NCBI RefSeq assembly: GCF_949628215.1
Contig: NW_027441196.1
Span: 186,001 to 250,000, forward strand
DNA length: 64,000 nucleotides
Reading direction: 5' to 3'
From: Phalacrocorax aristotelis
Lineage: Eukaryota > Chordata > Aves > Suliformes > Phalacrocoracidae
The notes under the pieces are model-generated. The model was given only the letters and a program-made list of their open reading frames with translations, did no database searches and was not told where the DNA came from. Positions 12,261 to 22,250 of the stretch are shown piece after piece (position 1 is the stretch's first letter; every line of letters begins with the position of its first letter). The translations under genes were made by a program, and so were the position numbers.

Positions 12261-12798
12261 CCCAGACTCTAAGAGCTTCCGTTAAATAAACCACCCCTGA
12301 ATTGCTCCTTGCCCACTGCTGCTTCTGCTTCTTCTCCTCACACCCTGCCTTGATGCACACAGGCCTGGGAGACCCTTCTCGTGGAGACTGAGGAAAGGAA
12401 GATTTCTGAGGATGCAGCTCTGACCTACCTGCACCTCCTCTTCCTATTTCATCTGCTCGATTCGGCAGCAGGCCCGCGGTTTCCCTTTTCATCGCCTTAC
12501 TGTTAATGAAGCAGTAGCAGCTCATCACTCTGCCCATACCCTCACTTGCAAGCGTCTCTCCTAGGGAAGCCAGGGACGTGACGGACACCCGGCTGCACCC
12601 TACGACACTCCGAGGTCTAGAGAGAGACAAAGACCCCAAACCTCAGGAAATAAGACACCGAAAAATCATAAGTGAGATCGAAGGGTTGAAAGAACCAGGA
12701 CGGTCAGCCTTGAAACCTTGCCTAGAGAGAACAGAAAGCCCCTAAAGCAGAGAGATGGGAATAGCTGCCCTGGGGCTCACCATTGCTCAGGCAGAAGC
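12261..12798. other. Non-coding stretch up to the copy A/copy B deletion point; nothing recognised
   Basis: No gene or repeat family recognised. Shared with copy B (54176-54713) up to 12798, where the copy B deletion begins. Confidence 0.5.
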
Positions 12799-12799
12799 C

Positions 12800-13205
12800 A
12801 TGGCAGGAGGTGAAGTAACACCCTAACTCAGTGATAACTGGCAGGATGAAGGGATGACCTCCGGTTACCTTAGGCAATTATGCTGCTAAAAAGCACACCC
12901 CTAGGAGGAGACCTGAGATGGAAATGTGAGCCCACCTTAACATAATGAGCCCAGCTAAAAGGAAGATGTGTGCGGATGAACTATTGTACAAGTAACCAAG
13001 CAGATATTTTAATGGAACATCTCTTGTTATTGTTTTGTATAAAAGACCCCCCCCGTGTTTCTAAACGGTCTGCTGGCTGATGGTAAATGCTCGGCACCCC
13101 ACTCTGCAGACTGGGGAGAGAGACAAATATCTCTCGACTCAGTGTGTTGATTGGATTTTGCACACCAGGGAAGAACCCTGATGTAGGGACAACATAAGCA
13201 CTAAC
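12800..13205 (+). mobile_element. Possible fossil LTR fragment, only in copy A
   Basis: Contains a TATA box (TATAAAAG, 13038-13045) followed by a C-run, a layout seen in retroviral LTRs of birds, in DNA that resembles no gene. No coding remains of an element are seen next to it, so it would be a broken solo LTR. Family and exact ends are not known; it could be an unrelated promoter-like stretch. Confidence 0.25.
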
Positions 13206-13261
13206 AATGTTCTCTGGGGAGGCCACTACCACCCCTCTGGGGGTCTGCTCCGACAAGGGAG

Positions 13262-13325
13262 AAAATGGCGGCGGACGAAGGCAGCGCGCTTGTGCGGCAC
13301 CACACGGCATGCTGGGAGCTGTAGT
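13262..13325 (-). promoter_or_regulatory. YY1 plus ZNF143/THAP11 motif pair
   Basis: aaaatggcggc (13262-13272) is an excellent YY1 site. 35 bp further on, GCATGCTGGGAGCTGTAGT (13307-13325) is the reverse complement of the ACTACA-N-CTCCCAGCATGC motif bound by ZNF143 and THAP11/HCFC1. The DNA between is CpG-rich (gcagcgcgcttgtgcggc). Both motifs mark TATA-less vertebrate promoters. No transcript can be assigned to it here. The second motif is also the first member of the array that follows. Confidence 0.55.
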
Positions 13326-14067
13326 GCCATGCCCCACAGCAGGCCAGGGCACCACCCCAGCGGCTGTGGGTGTGTGTGGGGCCCCAGGCCATGCTGGGAG
13401 CTGTAGTGCCATGCCCCACAGCAGGCCAGGGCACCACTTCTAGTGGCTGTGGGTGTGTGTGGGGCCCCAGGCCATGCTGGGAGCTGTAGTGCCATGCCCC
13501 ACAGCAGGCCAGGGCACCACTTCTAGTGGCTGTGGGTGTGTGTGGGGCCCCAGGCCATGCTGGGAGCTGTAGTGCCATGCCCCACAGCAGGCCAGGGCAC
13601 CACCCCAGCGGCTGTGGGTGTGTGTGGGGCCCCAGGCCATGCTGGGAGCTGTAGTGCCATGCCCCACAGCAGGCCAGGGCACCACTTCTAGTGGCTGTGG
13701 GTGTGTGTGGGGCCCCAGGCCATGCTGGGAGCTGTAGTGCCATGCCCCACAGCAGGCCAGGGCACCACTTCTAGTGGCTGTGGGTGTGTGTGGGGCCCCA
13801 GGCCATGCTGGGAGCTGTAGTGCCATGCCCCACAGCAGGCCAGGGCACCACTTCTAGTGGCTGTGGGTGTGTGTGGGGCCCCAGGCCATGCTGGGAGCTG
13901 TAGTGCCATGCCCCACAGCAGGCCAGGGCACCACCCCAGCGGCTGTGGGTGTGTGTGGGGCCCCAGGCCATGCTGGGAGCTGTAGTGCCATGCCCCACAG
14001 CAGGCCAGGGCACCACTTCTAGTGGCTGTGGGTGTGTGTGGGGCCCCAGGCCATGCTGGGAGCTGTA
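13307..14067 (+). repeat. 82/83-bp minisatellite carrying ZNF143/THAP11-type motifs, only in copy A
   Basis: Ten copies of the atgctgggagctgta core begin at 13309, 13391, 13474, 13557, 13639, 13722, 13805, 13888, 13970 and 14053; the tenth is cut short after the core. Spacing is 82 bp for units with ccaccccagcgg and 83 bp for units with ccacttctagtgg. The order of the two types is 82, 83, 83, 82, 83, 83, 83, 82, 83. Apart from this variable spot the units look identical, so amplification is recent. Every full unit includes the reverse complement of ACTACAGCTCCCAGCATG. Long repetitive minus-strand open frames here are translations of the repeat, not a gene. Confidence 0.97.
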
Positions 14068-14109
14068 TGGACCCGTTTGAGTTAACCAGAAGTTAAGCCC
14101 AGCCGCCCC

Positions 14110-14659
14110 CAGCCACCCAGAATTAGCTGAGGTCGCTTGGAAAGCAAGGGGGTTTAACCTCTGCCAAATTATTCAACCCAACAGTGGATTGTGACCGTCT
14201 CCTTTTCTCCAGGCTGAAGAAACCAAGTGACTTTAGCTGCTCCTTGTGTGGTTTCTCCTCTAAACCCTTCACCAACTTGTGGCCCTCCTCTGGGCATTCT
14301 CTAGTAGCTTTGTATCTGTAATGTACTGTGGCACCCAAAATTGCCCACAGCACTTAAGGTGAGGCCGCCCCAGCGTGGAGCAGAGCGGGACAATCCCCTC
14401 CCTCGACTGGCTGCCATGCAGGGCTCGATGCCCCCCAGGGCACGGCTGGGCCTCTGGGCTGCCAGGGCACGCTGCTGGCTCGTGTTCAACTTGCCGTCGA
14501 CCAGAACCCCCAGGTCCCTCTGCAGAGCTGCTCCCCAGCCCCTCGTTCCCCAGGCTGTCTGTATATCCCAGGTTGCCATGCCCCAGGGGCAAAATCAGGC
14601 ACTTGCCCTCATTAAACTTTATGCAGTTGGTGATTGCCCAGCTCTCCAGCCTGTCCAGG
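14110..14659 (-). mobile_element. CR1 LINE (-), 3' portion, copy A
   Basis: Minus-strand frames read the C-terminal part of the CR1 reverse transcriptase: LDRLESWAITNCIKFNEGKC, then the SLEKRRRS-type end. It continues 14742-15165 on the other side of a small inserted CR1 end, so the two pieces were one element. In copy B only 54713-54854 of this part is left because of the 1,720-bp deletion. Confidence 0.9.
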
Positions 14660-14741
14660 AGACATGGTAGTGTTAGGAGATATGGTAGTCTTGGTGATCT
14701 TAGAGGTCTTTTCCAACCCTAATGATTCTGTGATTCTATGG
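14660..14741 (+). mobile_element. CR1 3' end (+) nested in a CR1 (-), copy A
   Basis: Ends in ggtcttttccaaccctaatg followed by attctgtgattctatgg, the canonical CR1 3' terminus, in the opposite orientation to the surrounding element. It splits the host element between ccagg and tctctc. Copy A lacks 18 bp (cgggttgacggttggact) that copy B keeps and that belongs to the canonical CR1 end, so copy A carries the derived state here. Confidence 0.85.
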
Positions 14742-15165
14742 TCTCTCTACAGGGCCTCTCTGCCCTTGAGTCCCAACAGCTCCTCCCAGTTTTGTGTCGT
14801 CAGCAAGTTTAGTTAGTATTCCTTCAAGCCCTGCACCCAAGGCATTTACCAAGAGATTAAAGAGTACCAGAGCCAAGATGGAGCCCTGTGCAACCCCACT
14901 AGTGACTGGCCGCCAGCCCGATGTAAGCCATTGACTATGACCCTTTGAGCCCGACCCATCAGCCCATTGCTCACCCACTGCATGACGTGTTTATCCAGCT
15001 CTGTGCTGGACAGTTTGTCCAGGAGAAGACTGTGAGAGACAGTAGCGAAAGCTTTACTGAAATCCAAAAAGATCACATTGGCCGACTTCCCTTGTTCAGC
15101 TAGGTGCGTGACCTCGTCATCGAAGGAACTCAGATTTGTCGTCGTTGCCCATTTGTCGCTCCAAT
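14742..15165 (-). mobile_element. CR1 LINE (-), reverse transcriptase core, copy A
   Basis: Minus-strand frames show FLDFSKAFATVSHSLLLDKL, then GRAQRVIVNG, SGVAQGSILALVLFN and LADDTKLGGAV: the catalytic palm of CR1 reverse transcriptase with an altered active-site box. Continuous in sequence order with 14110-14659. The element is truncated near 15165, where GC-rich unrelated DNA begins. Confidence 0.92.
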
Positions 15166-15179
15166 TCATCCTCTCCCCC

Positions 15180-15760
15180 CAAATCCATACCCTGGCGGGC
15201 CTGCCTCAGGCCCTGGCAGGAGGGCTGGAGCAATGGCCTTGGGGGGCGACGGGGTGGTTTCCGTTTCTGCGAGGCCTGGAGGGTGCTGGGCCGTTCCTGC
15301 AACACCTTGCTGGCCGAGTTGGACAGCCACGCGGGCAGGGGCGGAGGCGGCGGGGGCGGAGGCAGGCAGGCCGGGCGGCTGTCCGGGCCAGTGGGGGCTG
15401 GTTCCCCCCTGGTGCCCCATGGCTGGCGGGCCGCTTTCCCAGGCACACGTGATGGCTGCTGGTATCGGGTCCAGCTCTCGGAGGGGCTGGGGGGGTCAGT
15501 CCAGCTGTCCGGGCGTGAGGGGCAGCTGCTGGTGTCGGACCGGGCTCTCGAAGCTGCGGCGAGGCGCCTGCGGAGAGAGGAGGCTGCTGAGGCCCTGCCA
15601 CGCCTGCGGTGCCCGGAGGGTGTGGGGCAGAGCTGCGCGCCCCACGGGGTCTGGGAACCCGGCTGCATGTGGGAGCTGTGGGCACGGAGAGCTCTGTGCA
15701 GAAAATGGGGCGCCCCGCACCCCTCGGGTGGGGCTCTGCTCCCAGAAGCTGAGAGCTGGG
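15180..15760. other. GC-rich, CpG-rich block open in several frames, copy A
   Basis: About 580 bp of CpG-rich DNA in which frames on both strands stay open for 190-265 codons. The minus frame has a run of eight prolines and a basic stretch (QKRKPPRRPPRP); a + frame has a glycine run. No frame matches a family I know and I see no consistent splice sites or start. It could be a CpG island, a first exon or an exon of the minus-strand gene to its right. Copy B keeps all frames (55393-55973), which proves nothing at this identity. Confidence 0.35.
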
Positions 15761-16153
15761 AAGGTTTGTCACCACAGCCTGAGCTGCTGGGACACCTTGG
15801 CCAAGGGCAAGCTCTGGGATTTACAGCATCACCTAGCAGGGTGATTTCTGCCGCTAGGCTCACTGGCGGGGAGATGTCACTATTTCAATTCTCTCTTTCT
15901 ACGGCAACGTCATGCCTTGTTGTTACTTCCTGACCTTCCTCTGCCTATGTCGGTCACTGGCTCTGCTCTTGTCCAAGCAGGGTCCCTTTTAACCCACATT
16001 TGTCTCAGTAAGAAGGGGTTACAGAAAAGAATGCCCACGAATTGAGAGGCCAGTTAAAACTCAGCTCTCCAGAATACCCTGCCTCTAAATGAGTCTCAGC
16101 AAATAGCAGCCATCTCATGCAGAAGTTTGGCAAAAGACCTCCCAACGACTCAC

Positions 16154-16425
16154 CGTCTTCTCTTCCTCCACAGGTGGATCAGACAACAAAAAAACATCCC
16201 AAGCAGTATGGACCCCAAGACCGCCACGGCACCTTCTATGCAGAACTTCTGGAAATCCTTAGGATCCGTGTCGCTTGAGCTTCTCTTGCCATCCACACCT
16301 GGAGGAACAGTTCTGCACGTTACTGTGTCCTGCGTGCTACTGGTAATCTCACAGGAGGCCTGACGTTGCCAGGAGATGTTTGTCCTCACTTTGTTAGCTT
16401 CTCTGAACCAGTGAACATCCTGGGG
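16154..16425 (-). CDS. Exon of a single-pass membrane protein, unidentified, copy A
   Basis: A minus-strand exon of 272 bp with a good acceptor (acattgcag before 16425) and donor (CG/GTGAGT at 16154), phase 0 to 2. It encodes about 90 residues. First comes an extracellular-like part with one NxS glycosylation site (TNIS) and cysteines spaced like the end of a small domain. Then comes a hydrophobic helix (AVAVLGSILLGMFFCCLIHL) followed at once by the basic stop-transfer WRKRR. This is the membrane-anchor exon of a type I protein. The protein was not recognised; immunoglobulin-like receptors or sperm-surface proteins are possibilities only. I could not find convincing partner exons on either side, so it may be an orphan exon of a broken gene. 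Confidence 0.5.
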
Positions 16426-19400
16426 CTGCAATGTTTCCTTGGTTTCAGTAGAAACCAAGGAAAGTCCCAAAGCCCTTGCAAATCAATGCACTCTGGAGCA
16501 TCTCTTTCTCCTCTCACCTCTGCCTACACTCCGGGATGGCCATAACCCAGTTTTCCCCGTGCCATGGGTTTGCTCCCCCTTCTTGGCTACCCTTCCCATT
16601 TGCACACAATTTCTTTGGTGCTCGCCCACCCTCGCTCTCCGAGGCTTGCTGGTGCCGCTGCACGGAGACTCTCTCTGACCCGTTGGGACAAGCTGTCCCA
16701 CGGAACAGAACTCATGAGGCCAGATGGAGAGCACATGGGGGAGCGCAGCTCTTTGACCAACCGCCCCTTTGAGCAGCACGGACAAAACCCATCCCTGCAT
16801 CGGGGAGCGCCACCCCCAGCTCTCCCTCCCCAGCCCAGTGCCCACACCCCGAGGGCATGGAGTCAGGCCCTCTCAGGAGACACCTGACCCTTGTTCTCCC
16901 CCTTTGCCTTTTCTCCAGCGTGGGCACGCTTGCACGCCTCCAGTTCTCAGGAGTTGTCTCCCACCTATGGCCCCTGCAAGACTGCTCAGTACCTGCACTC
17001 TTCTGAAAAAATTCATACGTCCTGGCGCGGTGGGCTTCCCCGGGGTTGGACAGCACTGCCAAGAAGGAGAGAAAGGTAAAGCCTCAGCATGGCTCAGGCC
17101 CACAGGATGCAGAAGGATGGTGCAGGATCCCTCTGCCCCAGCAGCGAATCCCTTTGGACCCCAGTTCACAGGAGGGATCCCCCTCTGTTGTGCCCAGGGC
17201 CTCTGGGGACTCACAGCAAGCTCGGGGTACTCAGGGAGGGACATTTGATTAAGAGTCGTCTTTCCCATCATCTACTGAACGTGGCTCAGGTGGCCTTGCT
17301 CCCAAAATGGCAGAGGTCTGAAAATCCTGTGAATGGGCTGCGGTGGGAGGTGAGCATTCCACCACATCCGCAGAGGGTTACCAGCATCTCTCTGGCCCGC
17401 TGATGGCAATAACCACCGCAGCCCCGAGACGACCGTCATCCTCAGAGAGCCGCTCCTGGCTTCTTTGAGAACACTAGCTCTGTACTAAGGGTTTGGCTGC
17501 CGACCCAATGTGCAGTAGCGGCACCAGGGGAGGAGCCTGCAGACGCCCAGCGCTTTTGATATGTGACCCTGGATGACTGGGGGGCAGCAAGTACTTGGCA
17601 TGCCTGTTGATTGAATTGCTGCTGTTTTTTCATCAGAGACTGGCACCGCGTGACCGCCTCCTTCCTGAAGCGCCTCCTTCCCCACAGTCTCACGGTCCAT
17701 CTCTTTAGAAAGAGGGTCACTTTAATGAGAAGCAACCGTTCCTCATCAGGAGCGTGGTGTTTTCAGGAGGCAAAATACGTTAATAACACTTAGAAACAAA
17801 GCCTGGGCATTTGGGGGTGCACCTCGTCTCTAGTCCGAACTATGTGTCATTCGCAGAGAAAAATTTAAGCACTAGGCACTTTCCAGTTTACCAGTAGACA
17901 GCAAAAGCTGACCTACTGAGAGCCTAGGAGATTGCATGGCATCTTCTTGTTTGCACTTAGTTCATTTTTGGCAGACTTCAAGATGATGGTAAATGACTTT
18001 GTTCAGAGAGGACAGGAAGATGCTGCACCCAGTTCCGCTGGGGAAAGAGCCCTTTGGAGAAGCACGTCCCATCATGCCAACTCCATCACACGGTAAGGGC
18101 AACAGACACAGACGGCGGGCTGAACCCCAAGCTCTTGCAACCATGTTCTGGGCACTTTCACAAGTGGCAGCAAAGAGCCCACGGTCCCCCAAAACAAGAG
18201 GAAAACCAGAGCCAAGTTTTCTAAAACACAGCTGGAAACAGACAGCTAAACCACCCAAGGCTGAAGTCACAGCCCCTCATTTTAGCTGCCTTCAAGTTAG
18301 CTGTCCGGCCTCAAGCTGGGTGTGCAGCTCTCAGCTGCCCCTGACCGTGAGGTGTCACCGAGAGACCTCAGACATCAAGGAGGACAACGGAGCCGGCTGG
18401 AGCAGGCTCCCATCCTTGCCAGGCATTCCTGCAGCCCCGGCAGGGTCTGCCGGTCTCAGCGACCCCAAAGTGCCTGCGCATCCTCATGCACACCATGCAT
18501 GGAGCTTTCGGGAGAAAGGATTCCTTGGAGCTCACACCAGCTCTGAACTCAAGCCCAGAGAGCCCGCGGGCTTTGCAGCAGCCACTGGGAGCAGCAGAGG
18601 CTCGGAGGGGCTGTCAAAGACACCTTCGCAAGGCAGAGTATCCCAGGGCACATCACCGAGCCCGAGCCGTGCCCTCTCTGCTCTTCTGCGTGTCTGAGCA
18701 TTGGCCAAGAAATTGTTGAGTAAAATTTCACATGAACAGCATCTTCAACCCTAAATGCACATTCCTTGAAGTGACATACCTGTGGGATCATCCTGAGGCT
18801 CCCAGAGAACATCTGCCTGAGGCGCCTGGAGACCATGGCCTGGAGGCACGGCTGTAATCAAGCACATTTCCATTAGCTGTTGTGATCGACTTCTTTCCCA
18901 GTGACCTGCAGTGACTGGAGGGGGGTCAGGTAATGACACGGGTGGAGATTTCCAAAGCCGCAGAGGGGCCTGAGTGGCCTGTTGGCTGGCACCTGGAAGC
19001 TCTCAAAATACTGTTTCCAGGCCGTGTGCCACACGCCTCAAGCACCGGATGGACATACGGCCCCTTGGGGATTTCTTACTGGGAGATCTCTACTGTGCAC
19101 AAAAAAGGCCCACATGGAAGCACTGGAGGGAAAAAATGGTCATTTGCACATCTCGTGGAGAAGGGCCTGCTGGGCAGTGGGAGTGCCCCACCGCTGCCCC
19201 ATCTGTTCCCCTGGGCTGAGGGCTGGGGCTGTGTGTCGGGGACCTGGGTTTGCCAAGGAGAGCACTGCAGGGCTAGAGCAGGAATGCTCCCGTCTTCCTG
19301 AGCGGACGTCTCCCCAGGACAGACATCCATGAGGCTGAAAGCTGGACCCAGCTGGGGAGCGGCAGAGCCACGGCCCCGGGCACAGCTGTCACCAGCCCGG

Positions 19401-19781
19401 CATAGAAGCGCTCCCGAAGGCTACTGCCTTGCTCTGCTGTGCAGCGCTGGCGCCGACGTGCAGGCTGCGGGAAGGCTGCAGCGGGACTGGGTGGCACAGG
19501 GCCAGCTCTAGGGATGCTTTCTCACCCCACGGCACTGCTCCCGGCCCCACCATTCACCTGGAAAATCCCCCTGCAGTGGCCGCGGCCCCCTGCGCCTCCC
19601 CGCAGCACAACTGCCTCCCACTTGCCCCTGGAGCCGGCCATGGCTCCCCTGGCTCAGCCCAGCCCTGCTGCTCTCCCAGCCTTGCCCCACCATGGTCCCG
19701 GCCCCGCTACCACCCCAATGTGCGCTGGGCGCTGCTCCACGCTGCCCAGGGCTGCATGCCAGCCCTCGCCTGCCCACCTAC
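16426..19781. other. Stretch without an identified gene, copy A
   Basis: Contains exon-like pieces but nothing I can name. A + stretch at about 16920-17079 is bounded by a good acceptor (ttttctccag) and donor (gaaag/GTAAAG) but fits no known protein. A 234-codon + frame at 17993-18697 has no family resemblance. Copy B has the same stretch at 56639-59994. Confidence 0.35.
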
Positions 19782-19872
19782 CTAATCCCCATGCTTGCCA
19801 TGGAGCAGCCTGGGTGTCCCGGGCTTGCAGGGCCACCAATAGGAGAATAATAAGGAGGCACGTGGGGGCCAT
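19782..19872 (-). CDS. Possible first exon of a small secreted protein, copy A
   Basis: Minus-strand ATG at 19872 in good context (gaccATGG) starts 30 residues, MAPTCLLIILLLVALQARDT onward. They form a clear signal peptide with likely cleavage after TQA. The exon ends at 19782 with a donor (G/GTAGGT) in phase 1, the usual phase after signal-peptide exons of chemokines, peptides and defensins. No second exon was recognised on the minus strand between 16.4 and 19.7 kb, so identity is open. A CTG/CAG repeat lies just upstream and would be in the 5' UTR. Confidence 0.35.
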
Positions 19873-19892
19873 GGTCCCCCGTGCCTGCACCA

Positions 19893-19954
19893 TGCTGCTG
19901 CTGCTGCGGCTGCTGCTGCTACCGCTGCTGCTGCTGCTACTGCTGCTGCTGCCG
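19893..19954 (+). repeat. CTG trinucleotide repeat, interrupted, copy A
   Basis: About twenty triplets, mostly ctg with cgg, cta, ccg and act interruptions. Read on + it gives a leucine-rich string; on - a serine-rich one. Confidence 0.9.
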
Positions 19955-19999
19955 GCACTGGCCAAGCTGTACCCGCGGCACAGCACAATATATCATGGC

Positions 20000-21739
20000 A
20001 CGGCACAGCGGGGTCTGTGACCTCACAGTGCGCCCTCCCCACCCACCCAGCCACGCCCATGGGGTGCCACCCCGCCCCTAAGCACTGCTCCCCTGGAGCA
20101 CCCCACCCCACTTGTCACCTCGGGAGGGGGACTTTCACAGCCTGGCCAGCGCTGCCCCTCTGTCCACCCCTGTGATCTCTGCTGCAGAGTTTCTTTGCGT
20201 TTCCTTCCCCACTCTGTGATGGAGCAGCCAGATGCAGCAGACTTGTGAACACAAGGGATTTCTCCTTCCAGGTCCGCTAGAGCCCAATCAGGTGGACTCT
20301 CGCACCCAGGAGGCTCGTCCTATCCCAGCCTGATGGATGTGGCTGCTGCTGTTGCCATGTGTGTGTCCGAGAGACTTGCGCTGCTTTCCAAAGGGCCAGA
20401 CACACCAACACACGCGCAGACTTACACAATTAATGTGACCGGCAAAAGAGATGGGCACAGTCGGAGCAATGCCTTTGCCAGCACCCATGTATACGCAACC
20501 ACTGCTTAGATAAACACGAACACAGCCCGGTCCTTTTCTGCCTTTCCAGATGAGCAGGGCTGGATGTTTACTGGTGAAACATAAACACACCTTCACTCCC
20601 TAGATTCATAAGCGCAGCGTGTTCATAGATTCCTCCAATAACAGCGTGGAAATCAAGTCCCTGCAATATCCGTGGCTGGCTGTCAAGCTCCTCACCCAGT
20701 CATGGGTGCAAACCTTGGGCCTTTCTAGGTAGAATGTAGGACTTTGAAATATGGCACTCCTTGAAAACGTTGCTCGTTCAGTAGCGGGTTGACTTGTTCC
20801 TGGCTGGCAAACTGAAGAGCACCGTGAGGTCAGGCTGCCAAAAGCCGAGCTGGTGCTCTTGAGGAGAATGCCCATCGACTGTAAATAGGGAAATCTGGCA
20901 TGCTTTCGAAAACCTGGTGCGCAACACAACACTGCTGTTTCAAAAGAGCATTAAAAGAGTATATTTAAAAGAGCATTAACAGCATCGTGAATATTTACAC
21001 ACAATCTCCAGGTGCAGACCGCCTTCCCTGGGGAGAAGGGACATGCTATTCACATAAACAGCCGATGTCTTTCCCTGTTTTCAATATCCCTGGGCAGCTG
21101 AGACATTGCCTGCGGACGTAGATGAGAGCCCCCAGCCCCTGGAGGGGGGGCTGGAGGATGGGCACGTCAAAGGACCCTGATGGGAGCCCTGCAGGGCCTC
21201 ATCCCTTGGACCAACGGGCACCTTCCCTTGTCACACAGAGCGTCTCATGGGCTGGAAAAGGGATGCTCTGCAGAGTTGCTGGCAAGTCTCTGGAGAAGAG
21301 CTTCCCCCTCCGCCTCTCCCAAGGCCTCTCTCAGCTCCAGCGCCCTTCCCAAGGACAGCCGCAGCAGGTGGGTGCAGGCAGCACTGCAGGGAAGGACAGG
21401 CAGCGGCCACAAGAGTCGGCACTGCGGGAAAGGCGGCACCCCGGAGAGCCTGCCGGGGTCCCCAGTGTGTGCGAGACAGTGCCCAGGAGGGTGGTTTTAA
21501 ATCTAGGCTACCCCCTGTCTAACCATCTATGTGAGAGTACAACCTGACCCGGTGTGACACATAACACCAGCGCTGTGAAGAGATGTGACGTTCAAATGAA
21601 AAATGGGACAGTTTGAACAGCTTTTAGTAGCCTGCAGGAAGCAAAAGGGGAAGCGCTGTATATAGAACAAAAAAACAGACTGAATAAATTTCTGAACCTG
21701 CTGTGAGAAGTTATGCCATATCGAAGTGCACGTCTGCAA
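20000..21739. other. Stretch without an identified gene, copy A
   Basis: No coding region, RNA gene or repeat family recognised. The equivalent in copy B is 60213-61952. Confidence 0.45.
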
Positions 21740-22250
21740 GCCCTGCGCTGCACTATGTGAGCCCTGCTCACATGCAGTGATCTGGCTGATGGGGCAGAGT
21801 GTACCCTCGGACAGCTTGCAGGTGGCACAGAAGTGGGAGGAGAGGCCCATGCGCCGGCGGGTCGTGCTGCCGACCAGAGGGGCCCTGAGAGGCTGGAGAA
21901 AGGGGCTGACAGGACCCTCATGCAGCTCACCCCGGGGAAGGGCAAAGTCCCGCACCTGGGAAGGAACAAGCCCTTGCACCAGTACACGCTGGGGGACACC
22001 CAGCTGGAAAGCAGCTGTGCAGACTCCTGGGGACATGGTGGACCCCCAGCTGACCAGTTTGGAGCCGGCAAAGTGCTCCTGGGGCACAGGCGGCTAACTG
22101 AGTCCTGGGCTGCAGTAGGCAAGGCATCAGCAGGAGATGGAGGGAGGTGACCCTTCCCCTGTGCTGTGTCCAGCTCTGGGCTCCCCAGTGCAAGACTCAC
22201 AGAGCCATACTGGAGAGACTCCCCGCCCAGTTTCCGTTGGGGTCGGACCG
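21740..22250 (+). mobile_element. CR1 LINE fragment (+), copy A
   Basis: Matches the CR1 reverse transcriptase C-terminal region on the + strand: ggcacagaagtgggaggag, then ggctggagaaaggggctgac, cagctcaccccggggaaggg, and ggtgacccttcccctgtgc, ending near actggagagactcc. Truncated at both ends, with internal small deletions. Confidence 0.88.

Noticed and set aside
13201-14016. Minus-strand repetitive open frames of 73-180 codons
   Set aside because: They are translations of the 82/83-bp minisatellite; the frame shifts with each 82- or 83-bp unit and there is no gene context.
14123-14592. Minus-strand protein-like frames
   Set aside because: They are CR1 reverse transcriptase remains, not a host gene.
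17993-18697. 234-codon + strand open frame, also in copy B
   Set aside because: No family resemblance, Pro/Ser-rich, no clear promoter or splice context; conservation between copies is uninformative at this identity.
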